Origin: UBA5066 sp046331465
GTDB taxonomy: Bacteria; Acidobacteriota; Thermoanaerobaculia; UBA5066
Length of the DNA stretch: 64,000 nucleotides
NCBI GenBank assembly: GCA_046331465.1
Contig: JAXLQV010000002.1
Coordinates: 186,001 to 250,000 of the forward strand
Reading direction: 5' to 3'
Position numbers and translations under genes: made by a program. This document shows positions 1 to 8,969 of the stretch, piece after piece (within the stretch, counting starts at the first letter, position 1; each line of letters begins with the position of its first letter). The notes beneath the pieces were generated by a model. That model did no database searches. It saw only the letters and a program-made list of their open reading frames with translations, and had not been told where the DNA came from.

Positions 1-1427
1 CGGCGGACGTACTCCTTCACGGCGGCGAGGAAGGGCTTCTCCCCGGTCGTCCTCGCGACGGACTCGAGGAGGAGCGCCGGGCGGGAGTAGGTGTTCGCGC
101 GCACGGCGGCGTCGTCGAGGGCGCGCCACGACTCGCGGAGCGTCGGGTCGGAGCGCGAGAACGCGGCCTGGTCGAGCGCGTCCTGCGCTTCCGCCTCGGG
201 GAGAGGGCGCTTGAGCGCGCGGAGCGGCACGGGGACGCCGAACGCCTCGAGGACCGCGCTCGGCGTCCCGAGGAGCCGCGTCTCGGCCCGCGCGGAGATC
301 CAGCTCACGAGCCCCTCGTCGAGGTGCGCCTCGCTCACCTCGTCCGTCGCGACGATCCCCTGGAACCACTGGTGGGCGAGCTCGTGGAGGACGAGCGCCC
401 CCGGCTCGCCGGAGGAGGCGGGGACGAGCCAGCCCGTCCCGCCGGTGAAGAGCGTCGGGTACTCCATCGCCTCGGCCCCCGAGCCCGTCGGCGGGTCGAC
501 GATCGTCAGGACCGGGTAGGGGTACGGCGTCAGCCACTCGCCGTAGAGCGCGAGCCCCTCGCGCGCCGCGCGGAGATAGCGCTCGCGCGAGGGACGGTGG
601 TCGGGCTGGAGGAAGAGGACGACCTCGACCTTCGGCAGCCCGCTCGGCGCGACCGTCTCCCTCTTCACTTCGAACCGGGGGGAGAAGGCGAACGCGAAGT
701 CGTGGACGTCCTCGGCCCGCGCCCTCACCCGGAGTCGCCCCGCCCCTTCTTCCTTCTCGTCGACGAGGAGGCCGGTGACCGCGACCCGCCCCTTCACCGC
801 CGAGGGGAGGAGGAGCGTGACGTCGTAGTCGCCGAAGTCGGCCAGGAACTCCGTCGCGGGGTAGAAGGGCCGCCCGCGCCACCCCGCGTCCGTCGCTCGG
901 GCGAGCTTCGGGAACCACTGCCCCGCGAAGACGAAGTCGTCCTTCCAGCCGGTCCGGAGGACCCCGCGCGGGAGGCGCGACTCGAAGTCGATCTCGAGCG
1001 TCAGCGTCCCTCCCGGCGGGACGGGGCGCGGGAGCGGCACGAGGGCGAGCGTCCGGTCGTCGGGGTTGTCGTTCGCGTCCGGAGCGAGGGAGACGCGGCG
1101 GGTCAGGTCGGTGCCGTCCGGGAGGGCGACCCGCTTCAGCTCGCAGAAGCCGAAGCCGTCCGAGCCCGTCGCCGGGGGGAGGCCGCGCCCGAGCGTCGAG
1201 CGGGTGTTCCGGAAGCCGTTGAGGTAGAGGTGGAGGAGGGCGTCGGGGAGCTCGCGGGACGTCCTGTTGACGAAGACGACCGTCTCGCGGCCGGCGAGGG
1301 TCTTCCGCTCCTCGTCCCAGGTCGCCTCGATCCGGTACGACGAGACCGCCGGGACCCTCGTGCCGGCCGGAGCGGGGCGCGCGCCCAGGGCGAGGGCGAG
1401 CCCGAGGAGCGCCGCGAGCCGTTTCAC
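1..1427 (-). CDS. M1-family (aminopeptidase N-like) zinc metallopeptidase, 3' end cut by window edge
   Basis: About 475 residues are visible; the C-terminus runs off the left edge. Translation of the reverse strand from GTG at 1427 begins with a short basic stretch and a hydrophobic Ala/Leu core ending in an Ala-Pro-Ala type site, a plausible Sec signal peptide, so an exported or periplasmic enzyme is likely. The catalytic signature HELAHQW starts at residue 348, and the third zinc ligand (Glu of DEG) lies at residue 371, giving the M1 spacing HEXXH-18-E. The N-terminal 300 residues look like the beta-rich M1 domain. It is transcribed divergently from ligA with only 39 bp between the start codons. 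Family assignment is firm; the substrate is not known. The start has no clear ribosome-binding site and may be leaderless. Confidence 0.85.
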   Translation of the reverse strand, partial: MKRLAALLGLALALGARPAPAGTRVPAVSSYRIEATWDEERKTLAGRETVVFVNRTSRELPDALLHLYLNGFRNTRSTLGRGLPPATGSDGFGFCELKRVALPDGTDLTRRVSLAPDANDNPDDRTLALVPLPRPVPPGGTLTLEIDFESRLPRGVLRTGWKDDFVFAGQWFPKLARATDAGWRGRPFYPATEFLADFGDYDVTLLLPSAVKGRVAVTGLLVDEKEEGAGRLRVRARAEDVHDFAFAFSPRFEVKRETVAPSGLPKVEVVLFLQPDHRPSRERYLRAAREGLALYGEWLTPYPYPVLTIVDPPTGSGAEAMEYPTLFTGGTGWLVPASSGEPGALVLHELAHQWFQGIVATDEVSEAHLDEGLVSWISARAETRLLGTPSAVLEAFGVPVPLRALKRPLPEAEAQDALDQAAFSRSDPTLRESWRALDDAAVRANTYSRPALLLESVARTTGEKPFLAAVKEYVR

Positions 1428-1434
1428 GGCGGGG

Positions 1435-1440
1435 ATGCTA
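1435..1440 (-). promoter_or_regulatory. Candidate -10 box (TAGCAT) for the M1 peptidase gene
   Basis: TAGCAT on the reverse strand ends 7 nt before the GTG start at 1427. In this GC-rich setting a TANNNT hexamer stands out, and the spacing suggests transcription starts at or next to the start codon (leaderless mRNA). No -35 element is recognisable, so this rests on position alone. Confidence 0.35.
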
Positions 1441-1454
1441 GCAGGGGGCGCACC

Positions 1455-1460
1455 TACAAT
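1455..1460 (+). promoter_or_regulatory. Candidate -10 box (TACAAT) for ligA
   Basis: TACAAT ends 6 nt before the GTG of ligA at 1467, so the mRNA would be essentially leaderless. It sits 14 bp from the oppositely oriented TAGCAT of the divergent gene. No convincing -35 box and no Shine-Dalgarno sequence is seen. Confidence 0.4.
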
Positions 1461-1466
1461 CGGGGC

Positions 1467-3491
1467 GTGAACCTTCCCGAGACGGCCGCGGCGGCGGCGG
1501 AGCGCGCGGCGCTCCTGCGCGACGAGCTCCGCCGGCACGAGCACCTCTACTACGCCCTCGCCCGCCCCGAGATCAGCGACGCCGAGTACGACGCCCTCTC
1601 GCGCGAGCTCCTCGCGATCGAGGAGCGCTGGCCCTCCCTCGCCACCCCCGACTCGCCGACCCGCCGCGTCGGGGGCGCCCCGGTCGACGACCTCCCGAAC
1701 GTGCGGCACGAGGTGCCGCTCCTCTCCCTCGAGAACGCGTACGACGACGCCGACCTCGAGGCGTGGCTGACCCGCGTGACCGACCGGCTCGACGGGCGCC
1801 TCCCCGAGGTCGTCTGCGAGCTGAAGATCGACGGGCTCTCCGTCTCGCTCGTCTACGAGGACGGGCTCCTCGTCCGCGGCGCCACGCGCGGCGACGGGAC
1901 GACGGGCGAGGAGGTGACGCCGAACGTCCGGACGATCCGCGTCCTCCCGCTCCGGCTTCCCGCCGGCGCGCCCCGCCTCCTCGAGGTGCGGGGCGAGGTC
2001 TACCTCGGCAAGTCGGCCTTCCGCGCTCTCAACGCAGCGCGCGAGGAAGCGGGGGACCCGCTCTTCGCGAACCCGCGGAACGCCGCGGCCGGCTCGCTCC
2101 GCCTCCTCGACTCTCGCGAGACGGCCCGCCGGCGCCTCTCGGTCTACCTCTACTCCGTCGCCCGCTGGGAGGGGGACGGAGCCCCGGCGACGCAGGAGGA
2201 GGCGCTCGAGGCGCTCGTCCGCCTCGGCCTCCCGGTGAACCCCCACCGCGCCGTGGCGCGGAACGCGGACGAGGTGCGCGCCTTCCTCTCCGAGTGGCGG
2301 GAGAGGAGGCACACGCTCGACCTCGAGACGGACGGCGCTGTCCTCAAGGTGAGCCCCGTCCCCGACCAGCAGCGGCTCGGCGCGACGGCGAAGTTCCCGC
2401 GCTGGGCGCTCGCCTTCAAGTTCCCGGCCGAGGAGGCGACGACGCGCGTGACGCGGATCGTCGTCCAGGTGGGGCGGACGGGCGTCCTGACCCCGGTCGC
2501 CGAGTTCGAGCCGGTCCTCCTCGCCGGGACGACCGTCCGCCGTGCGACGCTCCACAACTACGAGGACCTGTCGCGGAAGGACGTCCGCGTCGGCGACACG
2601 GTGGCCGTCGAGAAGGCAGGGGACGTCATCCCGAAGGTGACCCGCGTCCTTCTCGAGAAGCGCCCCGCGGACGCCGTCCCGTTCGAGATGCCGGAGACCT
2701 GCCCCGAGTGCGGCGAGGCGGTCGTCCGCGAGGAGGGCGAGGTCGCCGTCCGCTGCGTGAGCGCCTCCTGCCCGGCACAGGTGAAGGAGGCGATCCGCCA
2801 CTTCGTTGCGCGCCGGGCGATGGACGTCGAGGGGCTCGGCGACGAGAGGGTCGACCAGCTCCTCGCCGCGGGGCTCATCTCCGACGTCGCAGGGCTCTAC
2901 GTCCTCCGCGCGGAGGACCTCGCCGCGCTCGAGCGCTGGGGGGAGAAGTCGGCCGCGAACGTCCTCGCCGAGCTCGAGCGGTCGAAGGAGGCCGGCCTCG
3001 GGCGGCTCCTCTTCGGCCTCGGGATCCGGCACGTCGGCGAGAAGACGGGCAAGGTCCTGGCCCGGCGCTTCGGGACGATGGAGGCCCTCCGGGCCGCGAC
3101 GGAGGAGGAGCTGACGGCGGTCTCCGAGATCGGGCCCGAGACGGCGCGCTCGGTCCGGGACTGGTTCGGACGGGCCGCGAACGAGCGGCTCCTGTCGAAA
3201 CTCGGGACGGCCGGTGTCCGTATGAACGAGCCGGAGGGGGCGCCCGCCCCCGGAGGGCCGCTGGCCGGGAAGACGTTCGTCCTGACGGGGACCCTCCCCC
3301 GCCGGACCCGCGAGGAAGCGACGGCGGCGATCGAGAGGGCCGGAGGCAAGGTGAGCGGGAGCGTTTCGAGGAAGACGGCCGCGGTCGTGGCCGGAGAAGA
3401 GCCCGGTTCGAAGCTGGAGAAGGCCCGCGCGCTCGGCGTCGCAGTCTGGAGCGAGGACGACCTCGACTCCGCCCTCGGGGGAAAGGCGTGA
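1467..3491 (+). CDS. ligA: NAD+-dependent DNA ligase LigA
   Basis: A 674-residue protein, the usual length of bacterial LigA. It seals nicks in duplex DNA using NAD+ during replication and repair. The N-terminal Ia/adenylation region contains the nucleotidyl-lysine motif CELKIDG with the adenylated Lys at about residue 120, followed by the RGATRGDGTTGE segment. A four-cysteine zinc finger (CPEC...C...CP) lies near residues 412-435, followed by helix-hairpin-helix repeats and a C-terminal BRCT domain. The frame stays open upstream into the antisense of the peptidase gene, but homology starts at the GTG at 1467, just after a TACAAT box. The stop codon overlaps the GTG of the next gene (GTGA), so the two are probably translationally coupled. 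Confidence 0.96.
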   Translation: MNLPETAAAAAERAALLRDELRRHEHLYYALARPEISDAEYDALSRELLAIEERWPSLATPDSPTRRVGGAPVDDLPNVRHEVPLLSLENAYDDADLEAWLTRVTDRLDGRLPEVVCELKIDGLSVSLVYEDGLLVRGATRGDGTTGEEVTPNVRTIRVLPLRLPAGAPRLLEVRGEVYLGKSAFRALNAAREEAGDPLFANPRNAAAGSLRLLDSRETARRRLSVYLYSVARWEGDGAPATQEEALEALVRLGLPVNPHRAVARNADEVRAFLSEWRERRHTLDLETDGAVLKVSPVPDQQRLGATAKFPRWALAFKFPAEEATTRVTRIVVQVGRTGVLTPVAEFEPVLLAGTTVRRATLHNYEDLSRKDVRVGDTVAVEKAGDVIPKVTRVLLEKRPADAVPFEMPETCPECGEAVVREEGEVAVRCVSASCPAQVKEAIRHFVARRAMDVEGLGDERVDQLLAAGLISDVAGLYVLRAEDLAALERWGEKSAANVLAELERSKEAGLGRLLFGLGIRHVGEKTGKVLARRFGTMEALRAATEEELTAVSEIGPETARSVRDWFGRAANERLLSKLGTAGVRMNEPEGAPAPGGPLAGKTFVLTGTLPRRTREEATAAIERAGGKVSGSVSRKTAAVVAGEEPGSKLEKARALGVAVWSEDDLDSALGGKA

Positions 3492-4942
3492 GCGCGGCCC
3501 CGCCGCGGGAGCCGCTCGTCCTCGTCGTCGACGACGATGCGGGGAGCCGCAAGGCGATGGCCCTCACGCTCGCCACGGACGGGAGGAGGGTCGAGGAGTT
3601 CGCCGACGCCGACTCGGCGCTGACGCGCGCGATCGACGACCCGTCGGTCGGCCTCGTCGTGACCGACCTGAAGATGCCGGGGAAGACCGGGATCGAGCTC
3701 GCGTCCGACCTCGCCGCGGCCCGCCCCGACGTGTCGGTCCTCCTCGTGACCGCCTTCGGCGACATCGACACGCTCCTGAAGGCGAAGGACCTCGGGACGG
3801 TCGACTACGTCGCCAAGCCGGTCGCCCGCGACGACCTGAGGCTCCGCGCCTCCGCCGCCCTCGGGCGCGCCCGGCAGGCGGGAGAGATCAAGCAGCTCCG
3901 CGAGAGGCTCGACAAGCGCTACGGCTTCGAGGCGATCGTCGGCGTCTCCGCGGAGATGGAGCGGGTCTTCGACGTCCTCCGGAAGGTCGCGCCGACGCGG
4001 ATGAACGTCCTGATCACGGGCGAGTCGGGGACCGGCAAGGAGCTCGTCGCGAACGCGCTCCACCACAACTCGCCGCGCCGCCCGCGCGCCTTCGTCGCGC
4101 TCAACTGCGGCGCGATCCCGAAGGAGATCATCGAGTCGGAGCTCTTCGGGCACGAGAAGGGGGCCTTCACGGGCGCCCTCGTCAAGCGGGTCGGCCGGAT
4201 CGAGCAGGCCCACGGCGGGACGCTCTTCCTCGACGAGGTCTCCGAGATGCCTCCCGACCTGCAGGTCAAGTTCCTGCGCGTCCTCGAGGAGCGGCGCGTG
4301 ACGCCCGTCGGCGGGAACGACGGCAAGGACGTCGACTTCCGGCTCGTCTCCGCCACGAACCGCGACCTGAAGAAGGAGATCGAGCTCGGGCGCTTCCGGC
4401 AGGACCTCTACTACCGGCTGAAGGGGGTCGTCGTCGACCTGCCGCCGCTCCGCGAGCGGCGCGACGACGTGCCGCTCCTGGCCGAGCGCTTCCGCGAGGT
4501 CTTCGCGAAGGAGCACGACCGGCCCGTGACCGGTTTCACGCCGGCGGCGCTCTCGGTCCTCATGTCGTATTCCTGGCCGGGGAACGTGAGGGAGATGAAG
4601 AGCGCCATCGAGTGGGCGGTCTTCAGCGCCTCGGGGCCGCGCATCGACGTCGGAGACCTCCCGCCCGACGTGAAGGGGGACGCCGGCGGGGAGCCCCCGC
4701 CGGAGGGGGCCGCGCCGCGCGCGTCCTCCGCGATCCTCGTCGGGAAGACGATGGCCGAGATTGAGAAGGAGGCCATCCTGACCGCGCTCCAGGCCTCGGG
4801 CGGGAACCGGCGGAAGGCGGCCGAGCGGCTCGAGATCGGCCTCCGGACCCTGCAGCGCAAGCTCAAGGAGTACCGCGGCGAGGTCCCGGGGGACGAGGGC
4901 GAGGACGAGGCGGACGACGAGGGGCCGGAGGGCTCCGGCTAG
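3488..4942 (+). CDS. NtrC-type sigma-54-dependent response regulator
   Basis: A 484-residue protein with an N-terminal receiver domain (acidic cluster DDD at 15-17, phospho-acceptor Asp at about 60 in VTDLKMPG, signalling Lys in VAKP). An AAA+ sigma-54 activation domain follows, with Walker A GESGTGKE, the sigma-54-contacting GAFTGA loop and the RFRQDLYYRL region. A C-terminal Fis-type helix-turn-helix (GGNRRKAAERLEIGLRTLQRKL) is followed by a very acidic tail. When phosphorylated it should activate sigma-54 promoters. The GTG start overlaps the ligA stop. No partner histidine kinase lies within the window, so signal and targets are unknown. Confidence 0.93.
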   Translation: MSAAPPREPLVLVVDDDAGSRKAMALTLATDGRRVEEFADADSALTRAIDDPSVGLVVTDLKMPGKTGIELASDLAAARPDVSVLLVTAFGDIDTLLKAKDLGTVDYVAKPVARDDLRLRASAALGRARQAGEIKQLRERLDKRYGFEAIVGVSAEMERVFDVLRKVAPTRMNVLITGESGTGKELVANALHHNSPRRPRAFVALNCGAIPKEIIESELFGHEKGAFTGALVKRVGRIEQAHGGTLFLDEVSEMPPDLQVKFLRVLEERRVTPVGGNDGKDVDFRLVSATNRDLKKEIELGRFRQDLYYRLKGVVVDLPPLRERRDDVPLLAERFREVFAKEHDRPVTGFTPAALSVLMSYSWPGNVREMKSAIEWAVFSASGPRIDVGDLPPDVKGDAGGEPPPEGAAPRASSAILVGKTMAEIEKEAILTALQASGGNRRKAAERLEIGLRTLQRKLKEYRGEVPGDEGEDEADDEGPEGSG

Positions 4943-4945
4943 AAT
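4940..4945 (+). promoter_or_regulatory. Candidate -10 box (TAGAAT) for the 71-residue gene
   Basis: TAGAAT overlaps the stop codon of the response-regulator gene and lies 33 nt before the next ATG. There is no clear -35 box, so read-through from the upstream genes is equally possible. Confidence 0.3.
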
Positions 4946-4978
4946 CTCCCCGCAACCCCGACGACCGAGGAGGAGCCC

Positions 4979-5194
4979 ATGGACATTCCGGCGAAGGTCT
5001 ACATCACCTGCGCGAGCGCCGAGCTGAAGAAGCAGCCCGGGACGCTCATCGCCGTCTCGCCGCACGGCTTCTACGAGGTCCACGTGCAGTTCGGATCGAA
5101 CACGCACACGATGCTCCTCCCCGTGACGGAGACGTCCGTCCTCTACGCCGAGCCGGTCCTGACGCCGCCGCCCGGCTTCGAGCTCGAGCGGTAG
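4979..5194 (+). CDS. Small conserved-looking protein of unknown function, 71 aa
   Basis: A short protein with no signal peptide or membrane segment. It looks like a compact beta-rich fold: alternating hydrophobic and polar residues, with the central stretch YEVHVQFGSNTHTMLLPV. Translation from ATG at 4979 is supported by a good ribosome-binding site (GAGGAGG about 5 nt upstream) and by codon usage like its neighbours. It ends convergently against ppk, and both stop codons lie inside one inverted repeat. I do not recognise the family; no function is proposed. Confidence 0.7.
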   Translation: MDIPAKVYITCASAELKKQPGTLIAVSPHGFYEVHVQFGSNTHTMLLPVTETSVLYAEPVLTPPPGFELER

Positions 5195-5209
5195 GGAGGG
5201 CTACCGCTC
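5186..5209. terminator. Bidirectional stem-loop carrying both convergent stop codons
   Basis: Perfect 9-bp inverted repeat GAGCGGTAG / CTACCGCTC with a 6-nt loop. The TAG of the small gene (5192-5194) and the reverse-strand stop of ppk (5201-5203) are both inside the stem. It could terminate transcripts from both sides, although no long U-tract follows. Confidence 0.5.
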
Positions 5210-7522
5210 CTCGTCCTCCGGCCCGCGCTCGCGCGGCTCGGGGACGCGCTCGAACTCGTCCGCCGCAGCTCCCTTGACGAAGAGCTCCGCGGCCTTGAGG
5301 ACGCGGCGGCGCGCCTGGTCGAGGAAGAAGGCCTGGGAGTCGAGGGCGGGCTCGCCGCGCCCGGGCTGCCGCCGCTCGTACGTCCCGTCGGGGCGGAGAG
5401 CGCGCGACCGGGCGTTGTCGGCCATCATCACGTCGAACGCGTCGGCGAGCTGCCGCCCGAGGTCGGCCTCGACGATCGGGAAGGCGGTCTCGACGCGCCG
5501 GAAGAAGTTGCGGGGCATCCAGTCGGCCGAGGAGGCCCAGACCTCCGGCTCGCCGCCGTTCTCGAAGAGGAAGAAGCGGCTGTGCTCGAGGAAGCGGCCG
5601 ACGATGGAGCGGACCCGGATCGTCTCGGAGACGCCCGGGACGCCCGGGACGAGGCAGCAGACGCCCCGGACGATCAGGTCGATCGGCACGCCGGCCTGCG
5701 AGGCCTCGTAGAGCGCCTCGACGACGGCGGTGTCGACGAGGGCGTTCAGCTTCGCGCGGATCCGCGCGGGGCGCCCCGCCCGGGCGTGCGCCGTCTCGCG
5801 CGAGATCCAGTCGAGGACGGTCCGGTGGAGGTCGCGCGGCGCGGTGACGATCCGGTTGTACCTGGTCCGCGTCGCGAGGCCCGTCAGGGTGTTGAAGAGG
5901 CGCGTGGCGTCTTCGCCGAACTCGGGGCGGCAGGTGAGGAGGCCGAGGTCGGTGTAGACCTTCGCCGTCGCGGGGTTGTAGTTGCCGGTGCCGAGGTGGA
6001 CGTAGCGGCGGATCTCGTCCTTCTCCCGCCGCACGACGAGCGCGATCTTGGCGTGCGTCTTCAGGCCGACGACGCCGTAGACGACGTGGATCCCGGCGCG
6101 CTCCAGCGCCTTCGCCCAGACGATGTTGTTCTCCTCGTCGAAGCGCGCCTTCAGCTCCACGAGGACGGCGACCTGCTTGCCGTTCTCGGACGCCCGGATG
6201 AGCGCCGGGATGACCGGCGAGTCGGAGCTCGTCCGGTAGAGCGTCATCTTGATGGCGAGGGTCTTCGGGTCGTCGGCGGCCTCCTCGATCAGGTCGACGA
6301 CGGGGCCGAACGAGTCGTACGGGTGGTGGAGGAGGATGTCCCCCTGCCGGATCGCCTGGAACATCGAGGCGTCGGGCGAGGAGAGGGACGTGGGGAGCGC
6401 CGGCGTGAACGGGGCGTCCTTCAGGTCGCGCCGCTCGAGCTTCAGGAGCGCCATCAGGTCGGCGGCGCCGAGGATCCCCGCGACCTCGTAGATGTCGGAC
6501 TCGTTCACCTCGAGCTGCCGCATGAGGAGCTTGCGCATCCGCTTCGGCGTCTGGGGCGTCACCTCGACCCGCACGACGGCGCCGAACCGGCGGCGCCGCA
6601 CCTCCTGCTCGATCGTCGCGAGGAGGTCGGAGGCCTCGTCCTCCTGGATCTCGATGTCGGCGTCGCGGGTGATCCGGAAGAGGTACGAGGCGAGGATCTC
6701 GAGGCCCGGGAAGAGCTCGTCGAGGTTCGCCTGGACGAGGCTCTCGAGGAGGAGGAACTCCGCCCGGGCGGCCTTCACCTTCTTCTTCCCCTCGACGACC
6801 GTCCGGAGCGAGAGGAGCCTCGGGACGGAGGGGGGCATCTTCACGCGGGCGAACTTCACCTCGCCCGTCTCGGGGTTGCGGGCCTCGATCGCGAGGTTCA
6901 GCGAGAGGTTCGAGAGGAACGGGAAGGGGTGCCCCGGGTCGACCGCGAGCGGCGTGAGGACGGGGAGGACGTTCTTCCGGAAGAACGTCCGGGCGGCCTC
7001 TCTCCTCTCGTCGTCGAGGTCGGCCCACGAGAGGACGGAGATCCCCGCCGCGGCGAGGCGGGGGAGGAGGTCCTCGTGGAGGCAGGCCCTCTGCTCGGCC
7101 ACCATCGAGAGGACGCCCTTCCGCACGAGCATGAGCTGCTCCCGCGCCGTGAGCCCGTCGTCCGACTTCTCGGTGAGGTCGACCGACAGCTGGTCGCGGA
7201 GGCCCGAGACGCGGATCATGAAGAACTCGTCGAGGTTGCTCTCGGAGATGCAGAGGAACTTCAGCCTCTCGAGGAGGGGCCACCTCTCGTCGCGCGCCTC
7301 CTCGAGGACCCTCTGGTTGAAGTCGAGCCAGGAGAGCTCGCGGTTCAGGAGGGGCGCCTTCGCCGGGGCAGGCGGCTCGTCCTCCGCCGCGGCCGGCTCC
7401 TCGGCGGCCACGGACGGCGACGGCTCGTCCGCGATCGCGGACGGGTCGAGGAGCGGCGGGTCGGGCTCGAGGAGGAGGTCGGGCTTGCGCTTCCTCCGGG
7501 GTCTCTGCTCGTGGCGGATCAC
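5201..7522 (-). CDS. ppk: Polyphosphate kinase 1
   Basis: A 773-residue PPK1 that reversibly polymerises the ATP gamma-phosphate into polyphosphate through a phospho-histidine. The HLGTGNYN motif gives the autophosphorylated His at about residue 509, and EHSR gives the second catalytic His at about 647. The protein has a low-complexity Pro/Ala/Glu-rich N-terminal extension of about 70 residues before the conserved NRELSWLDFN start of the family, which explains why it is longer than the E. coli enzyme. The GTG start is preceded by AAAGGAG and overlaps the glmM stop (GTGA), so ppk is the second gene of a glmM-ppk unit. Confidence 0.95.
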   Translation of the reverse strand: MIRHEQRPRRKRKPDLLLEPDPPLLDPSAIADEPSPSVAAEEPAAAEDEPPAPAKAPLLNRELSWLDFNQRVLEEARDERWPLLERLKFLCISESNLDEFFMIRVSGLRDQLSVDLTEKSDDGLTAREQLMLVRKGVLSMVAEQRACLHEDLLPRLAAAGISVLSWADLDDERREAARTFFRKNVLPVLTPLAVDPGHPFPFLSNLSLNLAIEARNPETGEVKFARVKMPPSVPRLLSLRTVVEGKKKVKAARAEFLLLESLVQANLDELFPGLEILASYLFRITRDADIEIQEDEASDLLATIEQEVRRRRFGAVVRVEVTPQTPKRMRKLLMRQLEVNESDIYEVAGILGAADLMALLKLERRDLKDAPFTPALPTSLSSPDASMFQAIRQGDILLHHPYDSFGPVVDLIEEAADDPKTLAIKMTLYRTSSDSPVIPALIRASENGKQVAVLVELKARFDEENNIVWAKALERAGIHVVYGVVGLKTHAKIALVVRREKDEIRRYVHLGTGNYNPATAKVYTDLGLLTCRPEFGEDATRLFNTLTGLATRTRYNRIVTAPRDLHRTVLDWISRETAHARAGRPARIRAKLNALVDTAVVEALYEASQAGVPIDLIVRGVCCLVPGVPGVSETIRVRSIVGRFLEHSRFFLFENGGEPEVWASSADWMPRNFFRRVETAFPIVEADLGRQLADAFDVMMADNARSRALRPDGTYERRQPGRGEPALDSQAFFLDQARRRVLKAAELFVKGAAADEFERVPEPRERGPEDEER

Positions 7523-8874
7523 GGGTGACGCTCCTTTGCCTCGAGGACGGGCGCGCCGATCGCCGCGCGGAGGGCCCCGGCGAGCTCGTCGGCGATCGCG
7601 GTCACGGTGTCGTGCTCCTTCCCCTCGACCATGACGCGGGCGAGGAGCTCGGTGCCGGAGTAGCGGACGAGGATCCGGCCGTGCCCGGCGATCCTCTCCT
7701 CGGCGCGCGCGAGGAGGCCCGCGAAGCCGGGGACGTTCTCGAACGGGACCCGCTCGCGGACGGGGACGTTCCGGAGGAGCTGCGGGGCGCGGACGAGGCG
7801 CGGAGCGGCGGCGAGCGGGACGCGGGTCGCCGCGACGGCGGCGGCGACGTGGAGGCCGGTGAGCGTCCCGTCGCCGGTCGTCGTCAGGTCGGCGCGGATG
7901 AGGTGCCCGGACTGCTCGCCGCCGAGGACGGCGCCGTGGCGCTCCATCTCCTCGACGACGTAGCGGTCGCCGACGGCGGCCCTCACGAGGCGGACGCCGC
8001 GGCCGGCGAGCGCCTCCTCGAGCCCCCAGTTCGACATGACCGTGCCGACGACGGCGTCCGGCTTCCTCCCCTCGCGCTCGAGCTCGAGCGTCCAGAGGAG
8101 GAGGACGTCGTCGCCGTCGAGGATCCGCCCGCGCCCGTCGGCGAGCATCGCGCGGTCGGCGTCGCCGTCGAGCGCGAGGCCGAGGTCGGCGCCGGCCGCT
8201 GCGACGGCGGCCGCCATTTCCTGGGGGTGGAGCGCGCCGCACCCGGCGTTGATGTTCCGGCCGTCCGGGGCGACGGCGAGGGGGATCACCCGGGCCCCGG
8301 CCCTGCGGAACGCCTCGGGCGCGACCCGGAAGGCCGCGCCGTTCGCGCAGTCGAGGACGACGCTCAGGCCGTCGAGCCGGGAGGGGAGCGACTCGACGAG
8401 GTGCGTCTCGTAGAGATCGGCGAGCGCCGGGTCCTCCTCCACGTCGACGGGATCGACGGCCGAGGCGGTCGCGATCCGCCTCTCGATGGCCGCCTCGACG
8501 GCGTCGGGGAGCTTTCTCCCGTCCGAGGAGAAGACCTTGATCCCGTTGTCGGGCCAGGGGTTGTGCGAGGCCGAGACGGAGATCCCGGCGTCGGCGCCGA
8601 GGGCCTTCACGAGGTGGGCGACGGCGGGGGTCGGGACGACGCCGGCGAAGCGGACCACGGCGCCGCCGGCGGCGAGGCCTCCCGCGAGCGCGGCGACGAT
8701 GCCGGGCGTGGAGACGCGGGTGTCCCCGCCGACGACGACGGTGAGCGTCCCGGCGCGTCCCCCGTCGCGGAGAGACGCGGCGAGGGCGGCCCCGATGCGC
8801 GAGACCGTGGCGGGGTCGAGCGGGTACTCCCCCGCCTTCCCGCGGATTCCGTCGGTGCCGAAAAGCGAGCGCAT
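7519..8874 (-). CDS. glmM: Phosphoglucosamine mutase GlmM
   Basis: A 451-residue cytoplasmic enzyme interconverting glucosamine-6-phosphate and glucosamine-1-phosphate for UDP-GlcNAc, peptidoglycan and LPS synthesis. The N-terminal FGTDGIRG motif, the active-site SASHNP (phospho-Ser at about 103), the Mg2+ loop LDGDADR and the C-terminal phosphate-binding RYSGTE motif are all present. The length is typical. The serine loop context SASHNPWPDNGIKVF is GlmM-like rather than PGM-like. It is translationally coupled to ppk downstream. Confidence 0.95.
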   Translation of the reverse strand: MRSLFGTDGIRGKAGEYPLDPATVSRIGAALAASLRDGGRAGTLTVVVGGDTRVSTPGIVAALAGGLAAGGAVVRFAGVVPTPAVAHLVKALGADAGISVSASHNPWPDNGIKVFSSDGRKLPDAVEAAIERRIATASAVDPVDVEEDPALADLYETHLVESLPSRLDGLSVVLDCANGAAFRVAPEAFRRAGARVIPLAVAPDGRNINAGCGALHPQEMAAAVAAAGADLGLALDGDADRAMLADGRGRILDGDDVLLLWTLELEREGRKPDAVVGTVMSNWGLEEALAGRGVRLVRAAVGDRYVVEEMERHGAVLGGEQSGHLIRADLTTTGDGTLTGLHVAAAVAATRVPLAAAPRLVRAPQLLRNVPVRERVPFENVPGFAGLLARAEERIAGHGRILVRYSGTELLARVMVEGKEHDTVTAIADELAGALRAAIGAPVLEAKERHP

Positions 8875-8969
8875 GGCCGGGGCAGTTTACGTAACCCGCG
8901 CCGAGACTGCACTTTTCGGGTTTCCGGGGCCGTACCCCCCGGAGGGCGTCCTCAGGGCGGGGGGGGCCG

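Noticed and set aside
324..1466. In-frame extension of ligA upstream, overlapping the M1 peptidase gene
   Set aside because: It is an open frame antisense to a conserved peptidase; LigA homology and length start at GTG 1467.
8910..8935. A third copy of the ECF-type motif (ACTTTTCGGG then CCGTACC)
   Set aside because: The distance is 22 rather than 20 nt, the leading AA is missing, and no forward gene follows.
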